This document shows positions 35,888-46,500 of a stretch of DNA of 64,000 bases, in pieces. The notes under the pieces were generated by a model, which worked only from the letters and a program-made list of their open reading frames with translations, was not told where the DNA came from and did no database searches. Source of the stretch: Cryptomeria japonica (Eukaryota > Streptophyta > Pinopsida > Cupressales > Cupressaceae); assembly GCF_030272615.1 (NCBI RefSeq), contig NW_026729290.1, forward strand, positions 1 through 64,000, read 5' to 3'. Numbering within the stretch: position 1 is the first letter of the stretch; every line of letters starts with the position of its first letter. A program made the position numbers and the translations under genes.

Positions 35888-37165
35888 CCATTATGGAGTA
35901 TATCACTATGGAGGCTCACTTTACTAGGGTCCATACCTATCACTTTGTGCTTCTGAACCACTTTAGGCATGAGAAAAGGGTGTCTCTTCCTTTTTACCTT
36001 TTTAGGTCCTTGTTGTGCTCGTTGAACAAGCATAGTAAGAACCTGTCTTCTTCTGTGCTACATTATGGTCTTATTTTGCTCATTTATGAGCATTGTAATA
36101 TTTTGGCAATTCAGGAAAACAAAAGGCTGTCGGTGTCCCCGGGTAAAGGCAAGAGGAAAAGTGAGGATTTTGGGCCCAGCAAGGATGAGTAGAAATAGAG
36201 TAAAAACGCTAAAAAAGGCTCTACAGAGAAAAATGTGGAGGACACAGATTTGAGCTATAAATATAAGGATGTGGAGGTTGATCATGAGTATATAGGAAAA
36301 GAAGGTAGTGATATGGAGACTGATGATACTGACAGGGCGGAGAGCTGGAAAGATGAGGAAGTGGGGGAAGAGGAATGAGGAGAAGAGGAAGATTTCAATC
36401 AGAAAAGCTCGACCAAGGAAACTTCCAGAATGGACAATGGTAATGAGAAGGAAAAATAGGAAGAGGATGAGGGTAATAAGAAGGAACCTACCCACAGTGC
36501 GAGCCCTAGTGATCTCAATGACCAGCCCATGGAGGAGTCGGATAACCAGAAAAATCGGGAGGACAAGGAAATGGAAACAGAGCTGAACAAGGATAAGGAG
36601 GATACGAGCATGGAAAAGGATAGAGTTGGTGATGAGATGAAAACTAGTATGTTTATCTTGGATAAGCTTAAGAACCATTTTGATGCTCATCTGGCTTTTG
36701 ATAGATGGGTTTATGAAAGAATTAATAAAAGGGAAAAAGGCTAAACATCAGGAAGAGCAGGGATAGAAATGTGATAGCAACCTAGAGAAATGGAAAAAGG
36801 ATATGGATGAAAAGGTGGAGAAGCTAGAAGTTCAGATCAGGAAGCTAGAGGAAGGGAAGGATGCCATAAAGAACTTCCTAATTTTGATTTTGGAGATTCT
36901 CAACTCTACTACCAGGAACATGGAGGAAATAGCCAAATACCCTGATGGTCCCAGCCCTACCAAGTCTATTGTGCACATTGATGCTGATGAGGCTTCTACT
37001 GAGGTTGGGAATGTAGATAGTGCTCTTGGAGGTGCAGTTAAAGGGACCAAGGTGAGCTTAAAAAGGCTACCTTGGCTTCTTCAAAGGAGATCCCTATTCT
37101 CAGGGAGAATATCAAATAAATGGAAGGGATTAGTGAGAAATTGGCTAATGCCCTTAAGAGCATAA
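35888..37165 (+). pseudogene. LINE-1 ORF3, C-terminal part
   Basis: Starts with MEYITMEAHFTRVHTYHFVL and RVSLPFYLFRSLL, aligning with LINE-2 MEFITLDGRYTKVYSYHSVI and KISLPYYLLCALN. A basic patch KGKRKSEDF is followed by a long acidic, Glu/Asp/Lys-rich linker (36200-36620). A C-terminal coiled-coil region then has SMFILDKLKNHFDAHL, MDEKVEKLEVQIRKLEEGKD and TTRNMEEIAKYP. In-frame stops at about 36190, 36376, 36457, 36742 and 36765. From the first recognisable N-terminal block, ORF3 would span about 600 codons. Function unknown. Confidence 0.7.
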
Positions 37166-37333
37166 TGTAATTTATCTTTTTTCTATTTTTGGTGGTTGTG
37201 GCTAGTAGTGTTGGACTTTTGTACTGGTTTTTTCACTGTCTATCCCATTTAGTTTCTTAATGCTTTTATCTTTTGTGGTTCCTTTGTAAAGGGTTTTGGT
37301 GTCCCCTCAAAACTTGTTTTTCCCATAATCAAA
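37166..37333 (+). other. LINE-1 3' UTR
   Basis: Contains GTAAAGGGTTTTGGTGTCCC then CTCAAAACTTG and CCCATAATCAAAA. The same string, slightly changed, ends LINE-2 (- strand, 38729-38790), so it marks the 3' end of the family. Confidence 0.75.
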
Positions 37334-37348
37334 AACTATAGTTGATCC
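37334..37348. repeat. right target-site duplication of LINE-1
   Basis: AACTATAGTTGATCC, identical to 18029-18043. Confidence 0.85.
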
Positions 37349-38200
37349 TCTAATCTCCATTTTTTTTATCAAGATTAATTCTATGCTTGGAGTTTGGGAC
37401 CATCCTATGGAGTTTGAGTCTATCCCCTTTGATTATTTTTAAAGCAAGAAGGCAGGCCATTGCGAGAAGAACTCTCTGAGTAAGATTCAAAAGCTAAATA
37501 AAAGGTGTTGAAGGAATATATTTATGGGGATGGTAAGAAGAAAAGGAAGGTCCTTCTGATCACAATGCTTTTCCTCATTCAATTAGTTTGTCTAGACGTT
37601 TTCCTGATAAGGATTATAGTGAATCTAAACACTAGAGGTCAAGGATCCTCTTTTTCCTAATAATACGTCAACTATAAATCAATCTTTAGAGGCGTTTGAG
37701 GAATAGATGGCTCTTAAGCTCCCCATTTTAAATTATGTTTATGATGATCCTTAAGGGCCTATATCAAAGTGTGAAAATGGTGCTAAGGAGGGGGTTCTTT
37801 ATTTGTAAAATAACTAGTTTGGTAGAAAAAAACATTTGGATATGGATTCCAACACTATCCAAAAAAATGGGATTCAGCTAGACTCTAAAGAGGTGTAATA
37901 GAGTAAACCTTAATAAATCCTTAAGAGGTTTGATATCTCTAATGTGAAGACATCCAAAGATCTTGATGAGGCAACATGATTAAATCTAAAAATAGGAAAA
38001 AACCCCCGTACTCCTATTATATGCCAAGGTGTTACTACTAGGAATATACATAAGGCTAATTGTCTGTTGGAACCAAGAGGAAAAGGTAGGAATTATTCCT
38101 AAAAAAGTATGGAAAAGGACATTAAGCTACAAATAGGTGAAGTAATTGAGAAGACCTTCTTGGAGATGTGTTCTAGGAGCACACCACAAAAGAAATAGTG
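37349..38200 (+). pseudogene. LINE-3 ORF1, C-terminal part (5'-truncated LINE)
   Basis: The recognisable part starts with WDHPMEFESIPFDYF then SKKAGHCEK, the segment before and within the ORF1 zinc knuckle (LINE-1: WTQVIEYESLPFVCFHCKKLGH). The knuckle Cys residues are mostly lost. The rest is a Lys/Asn-rich tail with many stops. The element appears 5'-truncated near 37360, as is common for LINEs. Confidence 0.7.
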
Positions 38201-38502
38201 AGGATATTATCGTGGAATATCTAAGAGTAAAGATGTAGTGTGAGAAATTAGAGAAAATTAATAACAATTTTTTCAAAGTTTGTACTCTTGATAGTTTTAG
38301 TATTAAAGGTTCCTTCTAGACAGTATTGCAATCTTTTGAAAACCAAAAATTGTTAAGGGTATAGCCTTGTTGGAATATTTAAATCATGATTCCAATTATT
38401 TCAGGCACCTAAAAGATTATGCTTCTTGGATTATCTTGAACATTTATTCCCCTAACAATAAAAATGCTTGAAGAAAAATCTAGAATAATCTTACGAGGTT
38501 TA
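38201..38502 (+). pseudogene. LINE-3 ORF2, N-terminal endonuclease fragment
   Basis: RILSWNI at 38201 corresponds to the ORF2 start MKIISWNI with the ATG changed to AGG. YASWIILNIYSPNNKNA (about 38425) and RKIWNNLTRF match the endonuclease middle. The frame stops at LTR E (38503) and resumes at 63866 with NHQIINWMVM, exactly where LINE-2 has its WWMVMGDF motif. Confidence 0.82.
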
Positions 38503-38728
38503 TGTTGGCAACAAGCAGCAAACTGAGATGGGGGGGGGGGTTGGGGGGTGAATTAGTTTTCTCAAAAAATTTATGCAACTTATACCACAAATCATATTTG
38601 ATAATTAACAATTAAAACATTAAATAACACCACATCAATATCACTCATAACACCAAGATTTTTGGCATGGAAAACTTGGTTAAGGGAAAAGCATGGTGGG
38701 AACCTACCCACAATGAGATAATACCCTA
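38503..38728 (+). repeat. LTR E (probable solo LTR), left part
   Basis: Opens TGTTGGCAACAAGCAG and contains a G-run (38531-38540) and GGGGGGTGAATTAGTTTTCT, then CATGGAAAACTTGG...GGTGGGAACC...CCCACAATGAG, wording I associate with plant Copia LTRs. The preceding GTTTA (38498-38502) is matched by ATTTA after the right end (63861-63865). Interrupted by LINE-2 at about 38729 and resumes near 62790. Confidence 0.72.
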
Positions 38729-38939
38729 TTTTTGGTTAGGGTAAAATAGGTTTTGAAGGGCCCCTAAAACCCTTTACAACATTTGATCAAAAGATAACCA
38801 TTATAGAACACCGAAAAAGCTAGAGACAACAGACATAGAAAAGATAGCTAGCCAGATAACAAAAAGTGAACAGCAAAAAGACACAACACATAGGAACTAA
38901 AGACAAGATAGTAGAAAAAGTAGAAAAGAAAAGCCAAGA
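38729..38939 (-). other. LINE-2 3' UTR
   Basis: On the - strand it reads GTAAAGGGTTTTAGGGGCCC, TTCAAAACC and CCCTAACCAAAAA. The LINE-1 3' UTR has the same string with few changes. Confidence 0.75.
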
Positions 38940-39053
38940 CTAGGTAAAGTTCTTTAGCAACTCAGCAGCTTCCAGCTCTAGTTGCTCCATGCTCTCAGTA
39001 GTTTGCTTGATCTCCTCAATATCCCTGATTTGGTTTTTCTTCTTTCTGGTGCT
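38940..39053 (-). pseudogene. LINE-2 ORF3, C-terminal end
   Basis: On the - strand, after the element D target GTGCT, the ORF3 frame from 54964 continues with KKKNQIRDIEEIKQTTESME and QLELEAAELLKNFT, then TAG (38940-38942). Strong heptad-like Leu/Ile spacing indicates the end of a coiled coil. This short open tail is intact. Confidence 0.82.
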
Positions 39054-40192
39054 TGTTACTACTTATCAAGTTGCCATTAGTTTTACATCCAAAGTCATTC
39101 TATATACTCTAGTCAGTTACTACTACCAAGATAATCAGTCGGTATGCATAGTCCAGTTGGTTATAGAAGAAAGTAGTCACAAAGCCCAGTATGCACCGAG
39201 CTATCTATGGAGTATCATTCTATGTCTACCGAGCAACAAAGATGATATACCAAGATGATATACATTGAGTGAAACGTGTTACTAGATTCATTGAACCTAG
39301 ACATACATATGAAAACATGTTACAAGATCGAGGAACATCTAACCATTATCACATTGGAAATTGCACTTGAAGATTATGTATGATTTTGAGGTCATCTAAC
39401 CAATGAAATAATTTGCATGGTTATTCATTCGATAAATCATGTTTGTAAGATCGAAGCAATGAATGGATCACCATCATAAGAGATCTATTTATACAGTATG
39501 AGTTAAGGATTAAAAGTGTGTGTGCATGAGTGTAAGAAGATTGTTACAGAGACATAGAGGTCACCGAGAAGGTTTTCAAAGAATAGTTAAAGAATAGAGT
39601 AAATAGAAGGATTTACCGAGTTATTATAAGGGTTACCGAGGTATGCTATAAGCAAGGTAACTTATTCTAAGCACATAGAATCTTCTCTAACATTCCAAAT
39701 GTAAAGTTACAAATATTTGTAATGATTTTATTGTAATATTTTGAAGTTGTAAGAGAAACCTTTAACAAGGTAAAAGACTCTAATCAAGTCTATAAATTGT
39801 AAAGCCTCTAACCAGGTGCAACATTTAGTTTAAGTGTTGTAAAATCCTTTAGCAAGGTAGATCTAATAGATCTTGATACTCCTAACAAGGTAAGCTATTA
39901 GAAATAGCTAAACATGTAGCTCTAATCGAGCACCTTTATTATTGCAGTAGTGAAGTTGTGGGTGCCATCCCCACCACAGTTTTTCTCTCTAACCAAGAGT
40001 TTCTGCGTAACAAAAATATATGTGTTATGGAGTGAATCATGTATGATTGTTATTCATTTGTTTTAGCTTTATGTTATGTTACAGTAGTTTTCAGTTTATG
40101 CATAATAGTAAAGATATTGTTGAAGAAAAGATTTGAAGCACTGATTCACCCTTCCCCTCTCAGTACATTAGCTTTCCATATTGAGCCTAACA
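39054..40192 (+). repeat. 5' LTR of element D
   Basis: TGTTACTACT...GCCTAACA. Aligns end to end with 53825-54963. Confidence 0.93.
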
Positions 40193-40194
40193 AT

Positions 40195-40206
40195 TGGTAT
40201 CAGAGC
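40195..40206 (+). other. primer binding site of element D
   Basis: TGGTATCAGAGC, the exact consensus for priming by initiator-Met tRNA, two bases after the LTR. This places D with Copia-type elements. Confidence 0.9.
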
Positions 40207-40254
40207 TTGAATCTTGGAAAAGGGTTTAACTGCCTAAAGAGAAATATCTTACCA

Positions 40255-40981
40255 ATGGAAGGCTACAAACAATCTTAGAGGATTGTGTATCTGCAAGAAG
40301 AATTGGATCATGCTAATCATGTGATTGCAAACATGCAAAGGCAAATGCAAAAATCTCTGAAAGTAAGAAAAAGATTATCTGATGATTTACAGGACTCTCA
40401 AGAGTTAGTGGAACAAATTAAGACATCATCTAAGAATAGTATATCTGAAGAGACTGAAGAAATGATTAGATTATTGAAAGAAAAGAAAAAAGCACTAGCT
40501 GATCAACTAAAAGCAATGAAAAGAGAACATGAACATTTCAGCACACAAATGACTGAAAATCTTGATGCATTGAGGACAACCGAGGGTAAAGTAAGAGATC
40601 TATAAAGAGAGAAACAACAACTTGAAGCTTTAGTATCTGATAAGAATGATGAAATCATAAGGTTGACTGGGATTGAACAAAATATGTCAGATCAACTAGG
40701 TTATGCACATCATGAAGCAAATTTGAAAGATGATGAGAATCAAGCATTGAAATTTGAACTATCAAAGTTGACCAATGAACTTGAAATAGAAAGGAAATCC
40801 AAAGAAACATTGAAGAAGAGTTATGAAGCATCAAAGATGTTGGATGAGCAACTAAATACATGATGACCCTACAAAGATGCAGGACTCGGTTATAAAGGAA
40901 AAGACTCTACCGAGAAGGGAATCTGTACTACCGAGAGAGGAGAATCATCAAAGAAAGCTGGAATCAAAAACAACATCAAAG
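40255..40981 (+). pseudogene. element D gag-like protein, coiled-coil part
   Basis: ATG at 40255 (MEGYKQS) with a stop at 40276, then a long coiled coil: LQEELDHANHVIANMQRQMQ, LLKEKKKALADQLKAMKREH, ALKFELSKLTNELEIERKSK. No UBN2 capsid core precedes it, so only the C-terminal half of a SIRE-like Gag is represented. Stops at 40603 and 40861-40866. Interrupted by element G at 40982 and continues in frame at 48940 with the zinc knuckles. Confidence 0.75.
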
Positions 40982-41153
40982 TGTAGCATCCTAAAATTGT
41001 GACACTTGCAATTTTGACTGCATTTCGATCTTCATGATGGCGACGCAACACGGAACCTGAATGGAGACCCCGAAACTTGTCCACGACATCAAAAACTGCA
41101 TTTTTCCAGCACCCTGCCTAATCCATCCTTGCACCCTGCTGTCCCGGGAGGTG

Positions 41154-41277
41154 GGACCAGAGCGCCCAGCACCCTGGTCCTTCAGGACCAGGGTGCCCAG
41201 TGCCCTGGTCCCCCAGGACCAGGGCGCCCAGTGCCCTGGTCCCCCAGGACCATGGCGCCCAGTGCCCTGGTCCCTGG
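41154..41277. repeat. GC-rich 31-bp palindromic tandem array in LTR of G
   Basis: Four units starting at 41154, 41185, 41216 and 41247. Each has GGACCAGGG-CGCCCAGTG-CCCTGGTCC form, a 9-bp perfect stem with a 9-base loop in the best copies. The 3' LTR has two full units and a 15-bp partial one (47845-47921). It stands out strongly from the AT-rich surroundings. Confidence 0.92.
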
Positions 41278-41499
41278 CCCTATTTTGGGCCCAGTCTCTT
41301 ATGGGGCTTCGGGTCTTTTAGTTTGCAAATTGGAAAATACTCTTTCCTTGTCGGCCCAAGGTTAGAAAAATCAATCACTCTTTCCTTGTCGGCCCAAGGT
41401 CAGAAAAATCAATCTATCAACCCTAATTGGCAAGTAAATAAACTACATTTCCTCTCCCATTTTGGGTAGATGGAAAAAGGAAGGACATATCTGTACAAG

Positions 41500-41656
41500 A
41501 CGCATTCAAGCATTCAAGCATTCAAGCATTCCTTCAAGCAATTGATCATTCTAAGTCTCCATTCAAGGCTAAGTGTTGCATTCAAGACAAGGATTCAACC
41601 ATTGAAGAGGAGATCACATACAACATACAACATACAACATACAACATACAACAACA
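41500..41656. repeat. short tandem repeats in LTR of G: (GCATTCAA)n and (CATACAA)n
   Basis: CATTCAAG is repeated about four times at 41503-41535 and ACATACA units five times near 41620-41655. Both are also in the 3' LTR (48108-48140, 48226-48265). Confidence 0.85.
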
Positions 41657-42321
41657 TCTACACCTTTGCATGTAAGGATACAAACATTCTTACAACAAGG
41701 TGCTAGTACTTGTTTTGCATTACAGTCATTTACATTTACAACATTTCTCATTTCTTGGTTAATTCCAAAACTGGGGTTTGACCTAAGGGCAAACCCCTAA
41801 TCCCTAACCCCCCAATCGTCTTCACTTTCTAGTGTGTAGGTTACAGGTATGCGGCTGAAATTGAAGATCTGGAATCCTTGTGCAGAGACGAACAGATCCC
41901 CCTTCGTTTCGCGGATTTTTCGGAGGACTGTGTGCACGTCGGGTGCCATCGTTCCATCAACTTTTGCTCAAATTTGCAAGACAGCACCGTCTCGACATTT
42001 TACTGCTAATTCTAGGTCCACAGCTTCATCCTATATCCCTATCTTTGTTTATAAGCGAATCTTTCTCACTTTCTATACATTCCTAGCTTAATCATTCTAT
42101 CCACATTCTTTACAAAAGAAGGTAGCCTTGCTGTCTTAACCCTTGAAACTCATCTAGAATCCAATCTTGCATTGTGTGGGATTGGATCTTGTGGGTTTCA
42201 ACCCCTCTTTTGAATGTAAAGTCTCCCCTAAGTGAAAACCGTCAATCCTAGTAACCTCCCTTCTCTCTCCCTGGAGTTGGAAGAGGGGAGAGCAACTAGG
42301 GTTCAATTTTTCCGCTTTACA

Positions 42322-43593
42322 TTTTGGTGAACCCGACGTGAACATCCTTTCTGATTATTCATGGTTAGATCTGAAAAATTGGATGCCTTGATTACATTTC
42401 CATGTTTGATCTTGTGCAAATTTTAGAGGTTAATTGCATAAAAACCCTAAAATTTCTTTTTAGTAATTGAGCTTGTGAAATGTTTAATTGTTAATGTTTG
42501 TTTCAGATCTACCCTTCTATTACAAATTATCAATTCATATTTGTGCTTTAATTCTGAAAATTAAGTGGTTAAGTGTCAAAACCCTAATTTTTGAAACCCT
42601 CTTGATTCAACCTTTGTCTGATAATTTCACTGATCAAAACATCTCCAAATTAGCTGTAACTTTGGATTCCGCAATAAAATCATAATATCTTTCATCCCTA
42701 AAAATTTGGAAAAAAGTTGTGAGGACCATGTGCACTCTGAGCGCCATCGTCCTCGACATTTTTTCTGAAATTTCGGGAGCTAGATCTTATTGTATTTTTC
42801 TGCTAAAATCCAGAATTTTGGTTGATTTTATCAATTCTAACACTTTCAAAATTAAAGTCAAAGTTGGTCTTGTGATTGCTTGGATTAAGGCTCCTAATCA
42901 TTCAAAAAATTGTTGAAATTGAAATTTTGTGTCAAAATTGTGTTCTTACTATCCTAAATCTGAAAAGTGTGTTAGCATTCATTCAAAATTTCAGTACTTT
43001 ATTCAAATTCTTGCAATTTGTGACTTTTGAAATTAAGTGCTTAATTACACCACCTTTGATTTCCGCTTTCAAAATTGAATTTTGCGTGAAATTGAGTCAA
43101 CTTTTAAATTTCAAAACTTGCATTGCTTTTGGTATTCCCTCTAAAAGCATAAAATTCAAAATTTCAGTTTCCCTCTCTTTTTCAAAATTCAAATTTTGCC
43201 TTTTTCGATAATCTTGGTAGTGTTCAATTTTGAGATTGCAACTTTAATTTGGCCTATCTACAGATCATAAAATCACTCAATTTTTTCAGATTAGCTTTAA
43301 AATCATCATAACTTTCATCCCTACAAATTTCGAAAAAAGTTGCGAGGACCGTGTGCACTCCGAGCGCCACGGTCCCAGACATTTTTTTTGAAATTTCGAG
43401 AGATTGTCCTGATTGCATTTAACAGCTTAAATCTAGGAGATTGGCTGATTTTATTGAAATTTGCTACCTCTCAAATTCAAAATCTTCTCTCTCTCTCTAG
43501 GGCATGAGTTTTACAACAATAAGCCCTACTTACACTATTCCCGTTAGATGAAGCCTTAGAATTAAGTCTTTCCAAGGTTTAATTACTGAGGAG
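42322..43593 (+). other. 5' leader of element G with primer site and duplicated hairpin motif
   Basis: A primer-binding-site-like TGGTGAACCCGACGTGAAC begins at 42325. I cannot name the tRNA. Two direct repeats of about 120 bp (42660-42790, 43300-43420) each contain a hairpin: GGACCATG/CATCGTCC at 42723-42752 and GGACCGTG/CACGGTCC at 43346-43375, both with 14-base loops starting TGCACTC. A related copy lies in each LTR (41925, 48538). No ORF of note; long untranslated leaders are normal for such elements. Confidence 0.7.
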
Positions 43594-46500
43594 ATGGAAC
43601 CTAATTTGAATGGCCTTTTTAGCGAGGACATGGGTAATTCCTCTAATCCTCTTAATGATGAAGAAGCTCTCCGTGAGGTTTCTGTAGAACAACTTTCAAA
43701 ATTGGATAACCAATTTGACGATTTTCAACAATGGATGTCTCAAGAATACCCCGATAGTCAAGCTCTTTCATTAATTGAGGGTCTAAAACGTATGGTTCAA
43801 AGTGATAAAATGGAATTGATATTTTGCGTAGTATTGCACACATTGTGGATTCGAATGTGATGCCTATGAAGAGTTGTGCTGAAACTTTAGGTTATACACA
43901 ACCTCCCACTCAAAACAATCATTCTATTCCTTTGACAACTTCTATTGCTAGTATACCTACCTTTACATCAAACATAATGACTACTTCTATACAAGATATT
44001 CTACCTATGATCACCAGTCATGGGGGCAATCCTTCCTCTTCAATTAACCCTCTTCCTTCATTCAATCCGACTTCTTCATTCATTCCTTCAATGAGTGTCC
44101 CTATTACATCTCCACAAATGAACATAACGCAAGGGGGCAATTCATTCAACCATTCCATTCCTCCTTGTAGGGTTCCTCTTTTCCAATCCTCTCCTATGAC
44201 TAACTATCATAGTGTCCCGCCACCCTACTCTTTACCTTCTTTCAATAACATAACACCTCCATCTCAATCTAACACATCTAATATGAACTCTTCGACTGAA
44301 GCGACCATTAACAATCTTGCACAAACTGTCTCTTCTCTACAGCAACAAATTGCCTCTTTGAATCAATCTAAGTTTAGTGTGCCCACATTTGATGTTGCGA
44401 GCCCACTTTCTCTTGACATTGTTCGAGCTATCCCTCCTAAACATGTTGAAATCCCACATTTGGAGCTTTATAATGGTAAAGGTGATCCTCTAACACATGT
44501 TAAGACTTTTCAAACAATATGTACCGATTTTGCTTATGACCAAAGGTTGCTGGCAAAACTATTTACTAGGACATTAAGAGATAAAGCCCTACAATGGTAT
44601 TGCTTGTTGCCTTCTTATTCTATTACTTCTTTCGAACAACTTGCAAATGCTTTTACTCAACAATTTCAAAACAATATAAGTCCTAAAGTTACTTTGATTG
44701 ATTTAATGCATTGTAAACAAGGTGTTAAAGAAAAAGTGATTGATTTCATTGGTAGATATAAGCATTTGTATGCTCAAATCTCTTTTCCAGTGCCTGACAA
44801 TGATATTCAAAGAATCTTTATTTCTAATTTACAAAAAGATATTTGAGACAAACTCCTGTTTTCGAAGTTTACTTCTTTCCAACAGTTGTGTGCAACTCTT
44901 CACAATTATCAACTGATTGTGAGTCAAATGGAACAATCACATCCTATGGCTCTGAGTGATAAGGGTGATAGTAGTCAACAACCATTTGGGAAGTTTAAAC
45001 CGAACAGAGATTCCATCAAATTCAATGAAAACATCATCAACAACAATGTGAATGCAGCATCAGGTGTACCTCCTATTTCTAAGTTTTTCAAGAAAGAAAG
45101 AAAGTATACTCCTTTGAATGAATCATTGCATAGTATTATGAATAAGCTATTGGAACAAAATGTGCTTACTCTTCCTCCTATAAGGCAAATAGATCCTTCA
45201 AAGATTAATTCACCCTATTTTGATAACAAATCTTTTTGTCAATTTCATCGTCAACCTGGGCATGATACTGAAAAATGTTTTACTTTAAAGGGTAAAATTC
45301 AAGATTTGATTGATAATAATACTATCTCTATTTCGGGAGTGAATGATAAAGGCAACACATCTATAGCTCCTCCTAACCAAAATCTTCAGATTTTTACTGA
45401 TCCATTACCTTCTCATACCTCTAATGCGATTGAGACTAATGATTCCTCATTCTCATCTGATGGTCTTGTGTCTATGACTCCAAATGTGATTAACTTTGTA
45501 GAGCAGCAAGAAAACCCTAAAGAACCTTCCATCACATTTGATTCTAGTGAAACTATCAGGGCACCTGATGGTCCTTTATACATAGTTGCAAAAGTCAAGA
45601 ATACACCTTGCCGTGGAGTGCTTATTGATCCTTCGTGCATGGTTAATGTTATTACTAAAGAATTTCTTTTTACTTTGCAATTGAATCAAGTGATCTATGA
45701 TAAAACAGATGTGATTGTGAAATTATTTGATGCATTTTCTTCTCCTGCAATTGGTTCTATTACATTACCTATTGAGGTCCATAACAAATCCCTTGATGTG
45801 AACTTTGCTATTATTCCTTCATCCGAACAATTTTGTGTGAAGCTTGGCTATCCTTGGCTATCTTCCATGAAAGCTATTGCTTCTCCTATTCACAAGTGTT
45901 TGAAATTTCCCCATAATGGTGAAGTTGTTACTGTCAATCATAGTCTCTTTAAACCAGCTGAAAGAACTTCTAGCATTCCTGTTGATTATTTTTGGCCTAA
46001 ACAATTCCAATCCCTTCCTCCGCGAAGTGATCATCTTTTCAAATCTTATCAAAAGTGGAAAACAGATATGATCCTATCTCTAAGTGAACCTAGAACACCC
46101 AAACTTGATATTCCTATCATTCTTGAGAAGGAAGTTCTTCCTTTGAAAGATAAAACTAATGTCTTTCCTCAAGAAGATTCCCAACCCATTCCTATGGATG
46201 TGACTATGTCTATGCCTAATAAACTTTCTAAAAGTAGACCTATACCTCCTCATCATGATGGACTTGGTCTCCTTCCTAAACCAAATATTCCTCCTTTATA
46301 TGGAGCAGTTCCTCCTCCTTCCTTTTATAGAGAGAAGAGACCTTCCTCTTCTCCTATTATCCAGCCTAAGAGACCACAACCTAAACACCTAAGTAATAAG
46401 GATGAGAACATTCCTCCTCCTCAATCTTCTCCACTTCCTACTAAGACTAGACGAAATCGTTCTGCACATGAACGCCGATGAAAGCGTCGTCTTAGAGCTC

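Larger units (their letters stand above)
18044..37333 (+). mobile_element. L1-type LINE with RNase H and a third ORF (LINE-1), interrupted twice
   Basis: Flanked by the 15-bp duplication AACTATAGTTGATCC. Order: ORF1 (18055-19556), ORF2 (19659-23850), ORF3 (23851-24311, 34786-34900, 35888-37165), then a 3' UTR that shares GTAAAGGGTTTTGG...CCCTCAAAAC with LINE-2. The 3' end ...CATAATCAAA is followed by a very short A run. The CACTA element (24312-34782) and a TIR element (34901-35883) are inserted in ORF3. Without these the LINE is about 7.8 kb. Numerous stops make it dead. Confidence 0.88.
40982..42321 (+). repeat. 5' LTR of element G
   Basis: TGTAGCATCC...GCTTTACA. Compared with the 3' LTR it has more 31-bp palindromic units and a direct duplication of about 38 bp (TCTTTCCTTGTCGGCCCAAGG twice, 41340-41410). 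Its TATA counterpart is changed to TAAATAAAC (41435). Confidence 0.93.

Noticed and set aside
36058-36690. 210-codon hydrophobic - strand ORF
   Set aside because: It is the antisense shadow of the acidic Glu/Asp/Lys-rich linker of LINE-1 ORF3, whose complement naturally reads as Leu/Phe/Ile/Ser. The + strand has the homologue in LINE-2.
38531-38547. G-run considered as a polypurine tract or telomere-like repeat
   Set aside because: It lies 28 bases inside LTR E where related LTRs have GGGGGGGTGAAT. It is part of the LTR, not a PPT.
41061-41469. Three overlapping Pro/Gly-rich ORFs in the LTR of G
   Set aside because: They are created by the 31-bp palindromic array, which is open in several frames. 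No conservation with the 3' LTR at protein level is expected.
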